Source: Thalassovita aquimarina
GTDB taxonomy: Bacteria > Pseudomonadota > Alphaproteobacteria > Rhodobacterales > Rhodobacteraceae
DNA length: 64,000 nt
Direction: 5' to 3'
Assembly (NCBI RefSeq): GCF_018219815.1
Contig: NZ_JADMKU010000001.1
Coordinates: 372,001-436,000 of the forward strand
Part shown: positions 9,412-17,814 of the stretch, piece by piece
Position numbering within the stretch: position 1 is the first letter of the stretch
Layout: each line of letters begins with the position of its first letter
Translations under genes and position numbers: made by a program
Notes under the pieces: model-generated
The model's input: only the letters and a program-made list of their open reading frames with translations
Database searches by the model: none
What the model was told of the DNA's origin: nothing

Positions 9412-9429
9412 AAATTTGTCGTCAAATTT
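9412..9429. promoter_or_regulatory. Perfect inverted repeat in the yicC / PAS-gene divergent promoter region
   Basis: AAATTTG (9412-9418), a TCGT spacer, then CAAATTT (9423-9429), in an otherwise GC-rich stretch between two divergent genes. The arms are AT-rich and symmetrical like an operator for a dimeric regulator, or a short cruciform. The regulator is unknown. Confidence 0.4.
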
Positions 9430-9447
9430 GCGCCACCCTGTGCCATA

Positions 9448-9463
9448 TTAACCCATCGGTAAC
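9448..9463 (+). promoter_or_regulatory. CtrA-like box upstream of the PAS_5 gene
   Basis: TTAA, seven bases (CCCATCG), then GTAAC. The CtrA consensus is TTAA-N7-TTAA(C), so one base of the second half-site differs. It lies 28-43 nt before the ATG at 9491. CtrA is the conserved alphaproteobacterial cell-cycle and motility regulator. Single-site match by eye, hence moderate to low confidence. Confidence 0.35.
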
Positions 9464-9490
9464 CATTGCGCCCCGGCAAGCGCCAGTTTG

Positions 9491-10102
9491 ATGCGAGGTA
9501 CCCCATTGGTACAGATCTCTCCTTTCCTGACCGATCGCCGATTTGCTGACCTGGACGAAATCGACGCCTACTGGCATGCGCTGAAGGGAACGCGCGCGAT
9601 GCCATCGCGAGCGGCCGTCAATCCAGGCGAAATCGACGGTGCGCTGCAGCGCGCCTTCATCCTGCAACGGATCGCGCCGGGCCGCACCCGGTTGCGCCTG
9701 GCGGGAAGTGATCTGCGCGACCTGATGGGGATGGAACTGCGCGGGATGCCCCTGACCGCATTTTTCGTGCCACAGGCCCGCGACCGGGTCGAAATCCTGT
9801 GCGCCGATGTCTGTGCCCTGCCCGGCCTTGCCGATTTGCGTTTGCAGGCCGAAGTCGGACCGGGCACGCCCGCGTTCGATGCCCGAATGAAGCTCTGGCC
9901 CCTTGTCGACGACCAGGGCCGACCGACGCGTATCCTGGGTGTGTTTTCATTCCAAGCCGGGATCGGGACCGCGCCACGCCGTTTCCGGATCACCGCCTCG
10001 CGGCTGCACCGGATCGACAGGGATGGCTCATCCATCGGGAAGCGGCCGACGACGGCGGGGCGGGACAGGCCTTATCTGAAGTTAGTCAAAACCGGCGAGT
10101 GA
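9491..10102 (+). CDS. PAS_5-type sensory domain protein
   Basis: 203 residues from the ATG at 9491 (a TTG directly before it is a possible start). The protein resembles the PAS_5 family of single-domain alphaproteobacterial proteins: an N-terminal helix with YWHALKGTRAMPSRAAVNP, then PAS-like strands with RIAPGRTRLRLAGSDLRDLMGMELRGMPLTAFF. No output domain is attached, so it probably acts by binding partners or a ligand. It is monocistronic, divergent from yicC, and ends before a hairpin. The CtrA-like box upstream may tie it to cell-cycle or motility control. Confidence 0.75.
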   Translation: MRGTPLVQISPFLTDRRFADLDEIDAYWHALKGTRAMPSRAAVNPGEIDGALQRAFILQRIAPGRTRLRLAGSDLRDLMGMELRGMPLTAFFVPQARDRVEILCADVCALPGLADLRLQAEVGPGTPAFDARMKLWPLVDDQGRPTRILGVFSFQAGIGTAPRRFRITASRLHRIDRDGSSIGKRPTTAGRDRPYLKLVKTGE

Positions 10103-10196
10103 TACCTGCGGCCTCATGCGACGGATGAAAGCCGGTCAGGACCCCGCCCCCGTGGTCCGTCAGCCAATCACCTTGTTTTTTTTGAAGTGTGGGAGG

Positions 10197-10229
10197 ATAG
10201 GCGCACCCGTTTGGGCGCGCCTATTGTTT
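10197..10229. terminator. Hairpin between convergent PAS_5 and DAHP synthase genes
   Basis: Arms at 10197-10208 and 10213-10224 pair over 11 of 12 positions around a GTTT loop, followed on the plus strand by TGTTTG. It sits just before the end of the minus-strand DAHP synthase gene and can act as a shared terminator. Confidence 0.6.
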
Positions 10230-10231
10230 GA

Positions 10232-11599
10232 TCAGACCGCTCTGACCTGACGGTCCTCGCGCAGCGCCGAAAGTTCCTCGGCGACGAGGAAGGCCAGTTC
10301 CAGCGACTGGCTGGCATTCAGGCGGGGATCGCAGGCGGTATGGTAACGGGCCGACAGGTCTTCTTCGGTCACCGCGCGCACGCCGCCGGTGCATTCGGTA
10401 ACGTCCTGCCCCGTCATTTCGAAATGCACGCCGCCCGGCACGGTGCCTTCGGCGCGATGGATGGCAAAGAACTCCTGAACCTCGCGCAGCACCGCGTCGA
10501 ACGGCCGGGTCTTGTAACCCGTCGCCGACTTGATCGTGTTGCCGTGCATCGGATCGCAGGACCAAACCACGTTGGCGCCCTCTTCCTGCACCGCCTTGAT
10601 CAGCCGCGGCAGGTGTTCGCCGACCTTGCCGGCACCGAACCTTGCTATCAGGGTCAACCGGCCCTCTTCGTTCTCCGGGTTCAGCTTCTCCATCAGCACC
10701 TTGAGGTCCTCGGCGGTGGTGGTGGGGCCGCATTTCAGACCGACCGGGTTCAGCACGCCGCGGGCGAATTCCACATGGGCGCCGTCGGGCTGCCGGGTGC
10801 GGTCGCCGATCCAGATCATGTGGCCGGACCCGGCCAGCCACTTGCCGGAGGTGGAATCGAGACGGCACAGCGCCTCTTCATATTCCAGCAGCAGCGCTTC
10901 GTGGCTGGTGTAGAAATCCACCGTCTGCAGTGTGTGGGCGCGATCGCTGTCGACACCCGCGGCCTTCATGAAATCCAGCGTGTCGCTGATCCGGCCCGCC
11001 ATTTCGCGGTACTTGGTGGCCTTTTCGCCTTCGGTAAAACCCAGCGTCCACTGATGCACCTGGTGCACGTCGGCATAGCCACCGGTGGAAAAGGCCCGCA
11101 GCAGGTTCAGCGTCGCCGCCGCCTGGGTATAGGCCTGCAGCATCTTGGCCGGGTCGGGAATCCGCGCTTCGGGGGTGAAATCAAGTTCGTTGATGATGTC
11201 GCCGCGGTAGCTGGGCAGTTCCACGTCGCCCACCGTTTCGGTCGGGGCCGAACGCGGCTTGGCGAACTGGCCGGCCATGCGGCCCACCTTCACCACCGGC
11301 ACCTTGGCGCCATAGGTCAGCACCATCGCCATCTGCAGCATCACCTTGAAGGTGTCGCGGATCGCGTTGGCGCTGAATTGATCGAAACTTTCGGCACAAT
11401 CGCCGCCCTGCAGCAAAAAGGCTTCGCCGCGCGAGGCGGCACCGAGGGCAGACTTCAGCTTGCGCGCCTCACCGGCAAAGACCAGCGGCGGATACTTGGC
11501 CAGCTGCGCCTCGACGGCGTGCAGCGCGGCCTGATCCGTATAGTCGGGCATCTGAACCCTAGGCTTCGATCGCCAATTGGTTTTTTGCCACTCGCTCAT
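10232..11599 (-). CDS. 3-deoxy-7-phosphoheptulonate synthase, class II
   Basis: 455 residues, the size of class II (plant/actinobacterial-type) DAHP synthases, which join phosphoenolpyruvate and erythrose 4-phosphate in the first step of the shikimate pathway. Hallmarks are [15 protein letters not shown] near residue 60 (metal-binding Cys), [41 protein letters not shown] and [18 protein letters not shown] with the metal ligands. This is the non-AroFGH type. It stands alone, divergent from the GlxA-type regulator. Confidence 0.95.
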   Translation of the reverse strand: MSEWQKTNWRSKPRVQMPDYTDQAALHAVEAQLAKYPPLVFAGEARKLKSALGAASRGEAFLLQGGDCAESFDQFSANAIRDTFKVMLQMAMVLTYGAKVPVVKVGRMAGQFAKPRSAPTETVGDVELPSYRGDIINELDFTPEARIPDPAKMLQAYTQAAATLNLLRAFSTGGYADVHQVHQWTLGFTEGEKATKYREMAGRISDTLDFMKAAGVDSDRAHTLQTVDFYTSHEALLLEYEEALCRLDSTSGKWLAGSGHMIWIGDRTRQPDGAHVEFARGVLNPVGLKCGPTTTAEDLKVLMEKLNPENEEGRLTLIARFGAGKVGEHLPRLIKAVQEEGANVVWSCDPMHGNTIKSATGYKTRPFDAVLREVQEFFAIHRAEGTVPGGVHFEMTGQDVTECTGGVRAVTEEDLSARYHTACDPRLNASQSLELAFLVAEELSALREDRQVRAV

Positions 11600-11634
11600 G
11601 GTCGTTACTCCGGTTCGTCAGTTTAGGTCGTTTT

Positions 11635-11663
11635 TCTATACATAAAGCGTCGGACGCTGACCA
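11635..11663 (-). promoter_or_regulatory. Candidate sigma-70 promoter of the DAHP synthase gene
   Basis: On the minus strand TGGTCA (11658-11663) and TATAGA (11635-11640) are spaced by 17 nt, upstream of the ATG at 11599. The -10 element is good; the -35 matches at four of six bases. The upstream stretch is AT-rich. Confidence 0.35.
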
Positions 11664-11770
11664 TAACCGATTCAAAAACTTCATATATCGGTAGGTCCCG
11701 ACTTCCCGACCCTTGCACGACATCCAAAAAGCTGCTGTGGTCATTCATAATCTGCCAAAGGACCGTTGCC

Positions 11771-12775
11771 ATGAATAAGTCGCGCAATGCTGTCGAAGTA
11801 TCCGGTGTCCCGGACAAGCCCCGCCGCTTTGTCTTTGTTTTAATGGACAATTTCACGCTCATGAGCTTTTCGGCGGCGCTGGAATGCCTGCGCCTTGCCA
11901 ACCGGATGTCGGGAAAGCGGCTGTATGACTGGACCATGATCAGCGAAACCGGCGAAAGCGTGCAATGCTCGGCGGGCACCGAATTCAAGCTCGACGGCGC
12001 GCTGGGCGAACTGACCCGTGACGACACGTTGATCCTGTGCGGCGGTGAACATGTTCAGAAAGCGACCACCAAGAAACTGCTGTCCTGGCTGCGCCGCGAG
12101 GCGCGCAAGGGAATCATGATCGGCGGCGTTTGCACCGCCACCTATGCGCTGGCCAAGGCCGGGTTGCTGGACGGCAAGCGCGCCACGATCCACTGGGAAA
12201 ACCACGACAGCTTCACCGAGGAATTCGACGAGGTCGAACTGACCAAATCGGTCTTCGTTGTGGATGGCAACCGGATGACCGCGGCGGGCGGCACCTCGGC
12301 GATCGACATGATGCTGAACCGGATCGCGAGCGATTACGGGGCGGACCTGGCCAATGCGGTGGCCGACCAGATGATCTATTCCACCATCCGCACCGATCAG
12401 GACACGCAGCGCCTTTCGGTGCCGTCGCGCATTGGCGTGCGCCACCCCAAGCTGAGCCGGGTGATCCGCGACATGGAGGCCAATATCGAGGAACCGATCA
12501 GCCCCTCGGTTCTGGCGCAGCAGGTCGGCATGTCGACGCGGCAGCTGGAACGGCTGTTCCGGCGCTACCTCAACCGCAGCCCGAAACGCTATTACATGGA
12601 ACTCAGGCTGCAGAAGGCACGCAACCTGCTGATGCAGACCGACATGAGCGTGATCAATGTGGCGCTGGCCTGCGGCTTCGCCTCGCCGTCGCATTTTTCC
12701 AAATGCTACCGGGCGCATTACAACACCACCCCCTACCGCGAACGCGGCAGCCATGGCACATCGGCGAACGGGTGA
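11771..12775 (+). CDS. GlxA-family transcriptional regulator (DJ-1/PfpI-like plus AraC HTH)
   Basis: 334 residues. The N-terminal half (about 15-200) is a DJ-1/PfpI-like domain with the nucleophile-elbow-like GGVCTATYALAKAGLLDG and the TIHWEN block; the C-terminal half (about 225-325) holds two AraC-type helix-turn-helix motifs (ISPSVLAQQVGMSTRQLERLF and INVALACGFASPSHFSKCYR). The closest described types, such as GbdR, regulate choline, glycine betaine or other quaternary amine catabolism, but no such genes lie nearby, so the target is unknown. It is divergent from DAHP synthase. Confidence 0.85.
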   Translation: MNKSRNAVEVSGVPDKPRRFVFVLMDNFTLMSFSAALECLRLANRMSGKRLYDWTMISETGESVQCSAGTEFKLDGALGELTRDDTLILCGGEHVQKATTKKLLSWLRREARKGIMIGGVCTATYALAKAGLLDGKRATIHWENHDSFTEEFDEVELTKSVFVVDGNRMTAAGGTSAIDMMLNRIASDYGADLANAVADQMIYSTIRTDQDTQRLSVPSRIGVRHPKLSRVIRDMEANIEEPISPSVLAQQVGMSTRQLERLFRRYLNRSPKRYYMELRLQKARNLLMQTDMSVINVALACGFASPSHFSKCYRAHYNTTPYRERGSHGTSANG

Positions 12776-12958
12776 TCAGAACTGTTCCATGACATCGCGA
12801 CCGCCCATTCGCTGGATCAACGAAATGAAATCACGCTGCATGACGTGCCGGCCAACATTAGCGGCGTAGTCGTCATAGCTTTCGAAGATGCCGTCACGGT
12901 CCGGCGCTTGTACCATGCCGGGCAGGCAAAGGACGTGAACCAGAATGTCTCTGAACAT
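12776..12958 (-). CDS. Small conserved-looking protein of unknown function (60 aa)
   Basis: A 60-residue frame from ATG at 12958 (MFRDILVHVLCLPGMVQAPD) with a good AGGAG ribosome site 6 nt upstream, ending exactly where the convergent GlxA-type gene ends. It is acidic and ends in ISLIQRMGGRDVMEQF. The frame stays open further upstream but without a comparable start. I do not recognise a family. The clean ribosome site and the tight packing against the neighbouring stop codon argue that it is real. Confidence 0.5.
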   Translation of the reverse strand: MFRDILVHVLCLPGMVQAPDRDGIFESYDDYAANVGRHVMQRDFISLIQRMGGRDVMEQF

Positions 12959-13444
12959 GGGATGCTCCTGTTGATGCGGATCGCGAAAGGACGACCGCAT
13001 TCCCGGGATGCTTCTGCCGTCCCGAAGCATGACGGGCTTGGATAGCATCGCACCCGATGGAACCGGGATGGCGAAGTTGAAAACACCGCTGTGCGCCTGA
13101 TGTCTTTCGTCGGGAGGGATTCGCCCCCGCCACCGGCTGCCGTAACGTTAGGCATTGTCGCGAAAAACCGCTTCGGGCACATGACACGGCCCGATCCGCA
13201 CCGTCCCCACATGGTTCTATCACCGGTTTTCCGGCTTGCCGGCCCGGCTTTGGTCGCAAAATGCACGAAAAACGTCGCGATATGGCTCGAAAATGGCCTT
13301 GCGACAGGCCAAGCGGGGCGGTTGTCGGACCTGCGAAAACCCTCTCGCGCATACCGAATTCTCGGTATTGCTCAGTCCTTTTCATTTTCGAAAACCGGCG
13401 ATAGGGTTCGCACCGGACCTTTGTTCCAACATGGGAGAAGATTA
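12959..13444. other. 486-nt intergenic region upstream of the liv operon
   Basis: No convincing gene. It must hold the promoter for the small minus-strand gene and for the branched-chain amino-acid transporter operon. The one clear structure is the perfect inverted repeat at 13351-13368, listed separately. A long plus-strand frame runs through it into the binding-protein gene, but it has no family-like N-terminus. Confidence 0.6.
13351..13368. promoter_or_regulatory. Inverted repeat, candidate operator of the liv operon
   Basis: ATACCGA (13351-13357), ATTC, TCGGTAT (13362-13368): seven-base perfect arms, 77 nt before the start of the binding-protein gene. The position suits a repressor or activator site. 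It does not match the Lrp consensus that I know. Confidence 0.45.
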
Positions 13445-14632
13445 ATGAAAAAACTACTTATGGCGACGGCTGCAACCGCGCTGATGACCGGCAGTGCGCT
13501 GGCCGACGACCACGCCGTCAAACTGGGGGTGATCCTCGGCTTCACCGGCCCGATTGAATCTCTGACGCCCTCGATGGCGGACGGCGCCGAACTGGCGATG
13601 AAGGAAGTGACCGACAGCGGCAAGCTGCTGGGCGGCAAGGCCGTGATGCCGGTGCGCGCGGACTCGACCTGCATCGATGCGGGCGCCGCGACCGCCGCGG
13701 CCGAACGTCTGGTCACCGCCGAAGGCGTCAAGGGCATCATGGGCGCGGATTGCTCGGGCGTGACCGGCGCGATCCTGGCCAATGTCGCCGTGCCGAACGG
13801 CGTCGTGATGATTTCACCCTCCGCCACCTCGCCGGCGCTGTCGAGCGCCGAAGACAACGGTCTCTTCTTCCGCACCGCGCCGTCCGATGCCCGTCAGGGT
13901 GAGGTCATGGCCGATGTCCTGCTGGAACAGGGTATCGAAGAAGTCGCGCTGACCTATACCAACAACGACTACGGCAAGGGTCTGGCCGACAGCTTCAAAT
14001 CCGCCTACGAAAGCAAGGGCGGTACCGTGACCATTAACGCAGCCCATGAAGACGGCAAAGCAGACTACACCGCCGAAGTAGGTGCACTGGCCGCCGCTGG
14101 CGGCGATCGTCTCGTCGTCGCCGGTTACGTTGACCAGGGTGGCGCAGGTATCGTCCGCGCCGCACTCGACAGCGGCGCATTCGACACCTTCCACTTCCCG
14201 GACGGCATGATCGGCCAGGCACTGGAAGACAACTTCGGCACCGACATCGAAGGCTCGACCGGTCAGCACCCGGGCACCGACAGCCCGGGCGCGGCGAAAT
14301 TCGTCGAACAGGTCGGCGATGCGTTCGACGCAACCTCGCCCTTCACCCCGGAATCCTATGATGCCGCGGCCCTGATCCTGCTGGCGATGCAGGCGGCCGG
14401 GTCGGTGGAACCAGGTGACTACAAAGACAAGGTCATGGACGTGGCCAACGCACCGGGTGAAAAAATCTATCCCGGCGAACTGGGCAAGGCGCTCGACATC
14501 ATCGCCGGTGGTGGCGACGTTGACTATGTCGGCGCGACCGCCGTCGAACTGATCGGTCCCGGTGAATCGGCTGGCAACTATCGCCAAGTCGAAATCAAGG
14601 ACGGCAAGCTCACCACGGTCAAGTATCGCTAA
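13445..14632 (+). CDS. Branched-chain amino-acid-type ABC transporter substrate-binding protein
   Basis: 395 residues. The start at 13445 gives a clear signal peptide (MKKLLMATAATALMTGSALA, cleavage before DDHAVK); a GGGAGAAG ribosome site lies just upstream. The mature protein is a type I periplasmic binding protein of the Leu/Ile/Val family: VKLGVILGFTGPIESL, MGADCSGVTGAILANVAVPNG, SPSATSPALS and VALTYTNNDYGKGLADSF. It delivers a hydrophobic amino acid, or a related amide or urea-like solute, to the permeases below; the exact ligand cannot be read from sequence. A strong hairpin follows it. Confidence 0.9.
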   Translation: MKKLLMATAATALMTGSALADDHAVKLGVILGFTGPIESLTPSMADGAELAMKEVTDSGKLLGGKAVMPVRADSTCIDAGAATAAAERLVTAEGVKGIMGADCSGVTGAILANVAVPNGVVMISPSATSPALSSAEDNGLFFRTAPSDARQGEVMADVLLEQGIEEVALTYTNNDYGKGLADSFKSAYESKGGTVTINAAHEDGKADYTAEVGALAAAGGDRLVVAGYVDQGGAGIVRAALDSGAFDTFHFPDGMIGQALEDNFGTDIEGSTGQHPGTDSPGAAKFVEQVGDAFDATSPFTPESYDAAALILLAMQAAGSVEPGDYKDKVMDVANAPGEKIYPGELGKALDIIAGGGDVDYVGATAVELIGPGESAGNYRQVEIKDGKLTTVKYR

Positions 14633-14654
14633 GGTGCGTATCTGAGAAAAAACT

Positions 14655-14685
14655 GAACAGCCCGGCACAAATTGCCGGGCTGTTC
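14655..14685 (+). other. Strong hairpin after the liv binding-protein gene
   Basis: Perfect 13-bp arms (14655-14667 and 14673-14685) with a 5-nt loop, between the binding-protein gene and the first ATPase gene. No U-run follows, so it is probably not a simple terminator; it may block 3' exonucleases and raise the binding protein over the membrane parts. Confidence 0.65.
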
Positions 14686-14741
14686 TGGTATAACCGACAA
14701 AGAAAAAGGCGCAAAAACGCGCCAAGACGGGGGAAAGCTTG

Positions 14742-15524
14742 ATGATCGTCGTTGAAGACGTCCATAAGCATTTCGGTGGTTTTCACGCCGTGGACGGCGC
14801 GACCCTGACCATCGAACAGGGTTCCATCACCGGGCTGATCGGCCCGAACGGAGCCGGAAAAACAACTCTTTTCAATGTGATTGCCGGTGTTCTTCCACCG
14901 ACTTCGGGTCGGGTCACGATGGATGGCGAAGACATCACCGGCCTGCCGCCGCACGACCTGTTTCACAAGGGATTGCTGCGCACCTTCCAGATCGCGCACG
15001 AATTCTCCTCGATGAGCTGCCGGGAAAACCTGATGATGGTGCCCGGCGCGCAATCGGGCGAAACCCTGTGGAACACGTGGTTCGGACGCAAGCGCATCGC
15101 CGACGAGGAACGCGCGCTGCGCGCCAAGGCGGATGAGGTTCTGGAATTCCTCACCATCAGCCATATCGCCGACCTGAAGGCGGGCGAGGTGTCGGGTGGC
15201 CAGAAGAAGCTGCTGGAACTGGGTCGCACCATGATGGTCGACGCCAAGATCGTGTTCCTAGACGAGGTCGGCGCGGGCGTGAACCGCACCCTGCTTTACA
15301 CCATCGCCGACGCGATCAAGCAGCTGAACCAGGAACGCGGCTATACCTTCGTCGTCATCGAACACGACATGGATTTCATCGAAAAGCTCTGCAACCCGGT
15401 GATCTGCATGGCCGAAGGCAAGGTTCTGGCCGAGGGCACCCTGGCCGAGATCAAGGCGAACGAACAGGTGATCGAGGCCTATCTTGGTACGGGTCTCAAG
15501 AACAAGGACAAGGTGGGCGCATGA
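14742..15524 (+). CDS. livG: Branched-chain amino-acid ABC transporter ATP-binding protein (LivG type)
   Basis: 260 residues from the ATG at 14742 (the preceding TTG is a less likely start). Walker A is GPNGAGKTT near residue 38, the Q-loop region is [18 protein letters not shown], the signature is [11 protein letters not shown], Walker B is [15 protein letters not shown] and the switch His is in [13 protein letters not shown]. LivG-type ATPases carry the longer C-terminal region seen here. The protein works as a heterodimer with the next gene product on the cytoplasmic face of the permease. It overlaps that gene by 4 nt. Confidence 0.9.
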   Translation: MIVVEDVHKHFGGFHAVDGATLTIEQGSITGLIGPNGAGKTTLFNVIAGVLPPTSGRVTMDGEDITGLPPHDLFHKGLLRTFQIAHEFSSMSCRENLMMVPGAQSGETLWNTWFGRKRIADEERALRAKADEVLEFLTISHIADLKAGEVSGGQKKLLELGRTMMVDAKIVFLDEVGAGVNRTLLYTIADAIKQLNQERGYTFVVIEHDMDFIEKLCNPVICMAEGKVLAEGTLAEIKANEQVIEAYLGTGLKNKDKVGA

Positions 15525-16345
15525 GCGGCAATCCCTATCAGGACGATCGCGGCAACAAGGACCGCACGATCACCAAGGCCGGCGGCGGCACAATGGACAC
15601 CGCAACCGGAACCGACCACGTAATGAACACCGCCAACGCCTTTCTGATCGGCGACAGCATGACCGGCGGCTACGGCAAGACCGGGCCAGACATCCTGCAC
15701 GACTGCACCATCGCGGTGAACAAGGGCGAAATCGCGGTCATCGTCGGCCCCAACGGCGCCGGCAAGTCGACCGCGATGAAGGCGACCTTCGGGATGCTGC
15801 ATCTGCGCGAAGGCTCGGTGCGGCTTGACGGTCAAGACATCACCAATCTTTCCCCGCAGGCGCGGGTGGCGCAGGGCATGGGCTTCGTGCCCCAGACCAG
15901 CAACATCTTCACCTCGATGACGGTGGAGGAAAACCTGGAAATGGGCGCCTTCATCCGGACCGACGATTTCCGCGATACGATGGCGCAGGTCTACGACCTG
16001 TTCCCGATCCTCAAGGAAAAGCGCAACCAGGCGGCGGGCGAACTTTCCGGCGGACAGCGCCAGCAGGTGGCGGTGGGTCGGGCCTTGATGACCCAGCCCA
16101 AGGTGCTGTTGCTCGATGAACCCACCGCGGGCGTCAGCCCGATCGTGATGGACGAATTGTTCGACCGCATCATCGAGGTCGCGCGGACCGGGATTTCCAT
16201 CCTGATGGTGGAACAGAACGCCCGCCAAGCGCTTGAAATCGCGGACAAAGGCTATGTCCTCGTACAGGGCGCCAACGCCCATACCGGCACCGGCAAGGAA
16301 CTGCTGGCCGATCCGGACGTGCGCCAGAGTTTCCTGGGGGGCTGA
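15521..16345 (+). CDS. livF: Branched-chain amino-acid ABC transporter ATP-binding protein (LivF type)
   Basis: 274 residues. The ABC core has Walker A GPNGAGKST, signature LSGGQRQQVAVGRAL, Walker B VLLLDEPTAGVSP and switch His-free VEQNARQAL, as usual for LivF. The first 35-45 residues ([20 protein letters not shown] and on) are a hydrophilic extension absent from typical LivF; an internal ATG giving MNTANAFLIGDS is an alternative start, but the first ATG overlaps the livG stop as ATGA, which supports coupling. It is followed after 3 nt by an unrelated small gene. Confidence 0.9.
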   Translation: MSGNPYQDDRGNKDRTITKAGGGTMDTATGTDHVMNTANAFLIGDSMTGGYGKTGPDILHDCTIAVNKGEIAVIVGPNGAGKSTAMKATFGMLHLREGSVRLDGQDITNLSPQARVAQGMGFVPQTSNIFTSMTVEENLEMGAFIRTDDFRDTMAQVYDLFPILKEKRNQAAGELSGGQRQQVAVGRALMTQPKVLLLDEPTAGVSPIVMDELFDRIIEVARTGISILMVEQNARQALEIADKGYVLVQGANAHTGTGKELLADPDVRQSFLGG

Positions 16346-16348
16346 GCG

Positions 16349-16804
16349 ATGATGTCGAAACTTAAAAGAAGAAAAACATCTTATGTTTCAATGGCTCTTT
16401 TCTATTTCTGCGCCTCGCAAGCCGTTGGTGCCAATGCCGTTGTCGCACCTGCTAAACCGGAAACGATGAAAGCCAGTTGCCAGTTCATTGAATATTGTCT
16501 TGCAGGTGAAACGTTCTCATCTGGCGAGAATTGTCGATCTGAAAACACTGCTTTGTATTTCAACACGGATGGTGAGACAGGCATTGCAACGATCACTCAC
16601 CCAAACGGTACGAAAACATTAGGAACCGCACTGCAATACGACCGATACGGAAACGCTTCGTATGTTGTTGTTGCAACTGGTGATGGCGCTGGAACGTCAA
16701 TGATTACGTTGATGCCTAATATGGACGCGATCTGGACTGGTCACTTCACCTTATCGCGCAACATCGCCAGCACTCATTTTGGATTTTACGAGGTGACTTC
16801 GTGA
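16349..16804 (+). CDS. Small secreted protein of unknown function, low GC, inside the liv operon
   Basis: 151 residues: a basic start (MMSKLKRRKTSY), a hydrophobic segment (VSMALFYFCASQAVGA) that looks like a signal peptide, and a mature part of about 120 residues with three cysteines near its N-terminus (KASCQFIEYCLAG, GENC), suggesting a disulfide. I recognise no family. Hand counts of three sampled lines give about 42-50% GC, against more than 60% in the flanking genes, and codon use differs. It follows livF by 3 nt and its stop overlaps the livH start (TGATG), so it is co-translated. The composition suggests recent acquisition. Confidence 0.75.
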   Translation: MMSKLKRRKTSYVSMALFYFCASQAVGANAVVAPAKPETMKASCQFIEYCLAGETFSSGENCRSENTALYFNTDGETGIATITHPNGTKTLGTALQYDRYGNASYVVVATGDGAGTSMITLMPNMDAIWTGHFTLSRNIASTHFGFYEVTS

Positions 16805-17814
16805 TGGATTTCCTGAACGCCATTGTGGCGCTTTCCAACTTCGTTCTGATCCCCGCCGTCGCCTATGGCAGCCAGCTGGCACTTGGCGCGCTCGGGGTGA
16901 CCTTGATCTACGGCATCCTGCGGTTTTCCAACTTCGCCCATGGCGACACCATGGCGTTTGGCACCATGGTGGTGGTGCTGTTCACCTGGTGGTTCCAGTC
17001 GATGGGCATCACGCTCGGACCGCTGCCGACCGCGCTGCTTGCCCTGCCCTTCGGCATCATCGCCTGCGCGGCGCTGGTGATCGGCACCGACAAGATGGTG
17101 TATCAGTTCTACCGCGAACAGAAGGCCAAGCCGGTGATCCTGGTGATCGTGTCGATGGGCGTGATGTTCATCATGAACGGCCTTGTGCGCTTCATCATCG
17201 GGCCGAACGATCAACGCTTCGCCGATGGCGAACGCTTCATCATCTCGGCGCGGGATTTCAAGCAGATGACCGGCCTGCGCGAAGGGCTGGCGATCAAGAC
17301 CACGCAGGGCATCACCGTTGTGGTCGCCGTGATCGCCGTGGTTCTGCTGTTCTGGTTCCTCAACCGCACCCGCACTGGCAAATCGATGCGCGCCTATTCG
17401 GACAACGAAGACCTGGCGCTTCTGTCGGGGATCAATCCGGAACGGGTGGTGCTTTACACTTGGCTGATCGTTGCGGCGCTGGCCACCGTGGCGGGTACGC
17501 TTTACGGATTGGACAAGACCTTCAAGCCGTTCACATATTTCCAGCTGTTGCTGCCGATCTTCGCCGCCGCCATCGTCGGCGGTCTGGGCAGCCCGCTGGG
17601 CGCCATCGCCGGCGGTTTCGTGATCGCCTTTTCCGAGGTCACCATCACCTATGCCTGGAAGAAGGTGTTGGGCTACTTGCTGCCCGAGACCCTCGAACCT
17701 GACGGGTTGGTGCAGCTTCTGTCCACGGACTATAAATTCGCCGTCAGCTTCGCGATCCTGGTGATCGTGCTTCTGTTCAAGCCGACCGGACTGTTCAAGG
17801 GGAAATCGGTATGA
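16804..17814 (+). CDS. livH: Branched-chain amino-acid ABC transporter permease (LivH type)
   Basis: 336 residues from the ATG at 16804 (a GTG precedes it in frame). About eight hydrophobic segments; family motifs include QLALGALGVTLIYGILRFSNFAHGD near the N-terminus, MRAYSDNEDLALLSGINPERV (the cytoplasmic coupling loop) and FAAAIVGGLGSPLGAIAGGFVIA. It forms one half of the channel with the next gene product. The start overlaps the stop of the low-GC gene, and its own end overlaps the next start by 4 nt. Confidence 0.92.
   Translation: MDFLNAIVALSNFVLIPAVAYGSQLALGALGVTLIYGILRFSNFAHGDTMAFGTMVVVLFTWWFQSMGITLGPLPTALLALPFGIIACAALVIGTDKMVYQFYREQKAKPVILVIVSMGVMFIMNGLVRFIIGPNDQRFADGERFIISARDFKQMTGLREGLAIKTTQGITVVVAVIAVVLLFWFLNRTRTGKSMRAYSDNEDLALLSGINPERVVLYTWLIVAALATVAGTLYGLDKTFKPFTYFQLLLPIFAAAIVGGLGSPLGAIAGGFVIAFSEVTITYAWKKVLGYLLPETLEPDGLVQLLSTDYKFAVSFAILVIVLLFKPTGLFKGKSV

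Noticed and set aside
13091-13444. 118-residue upstream extension of the liv binding protein
   Set aside because: It would bury the obvious signal peptide; the ribosome site and family N-terminus support the start at 13445.
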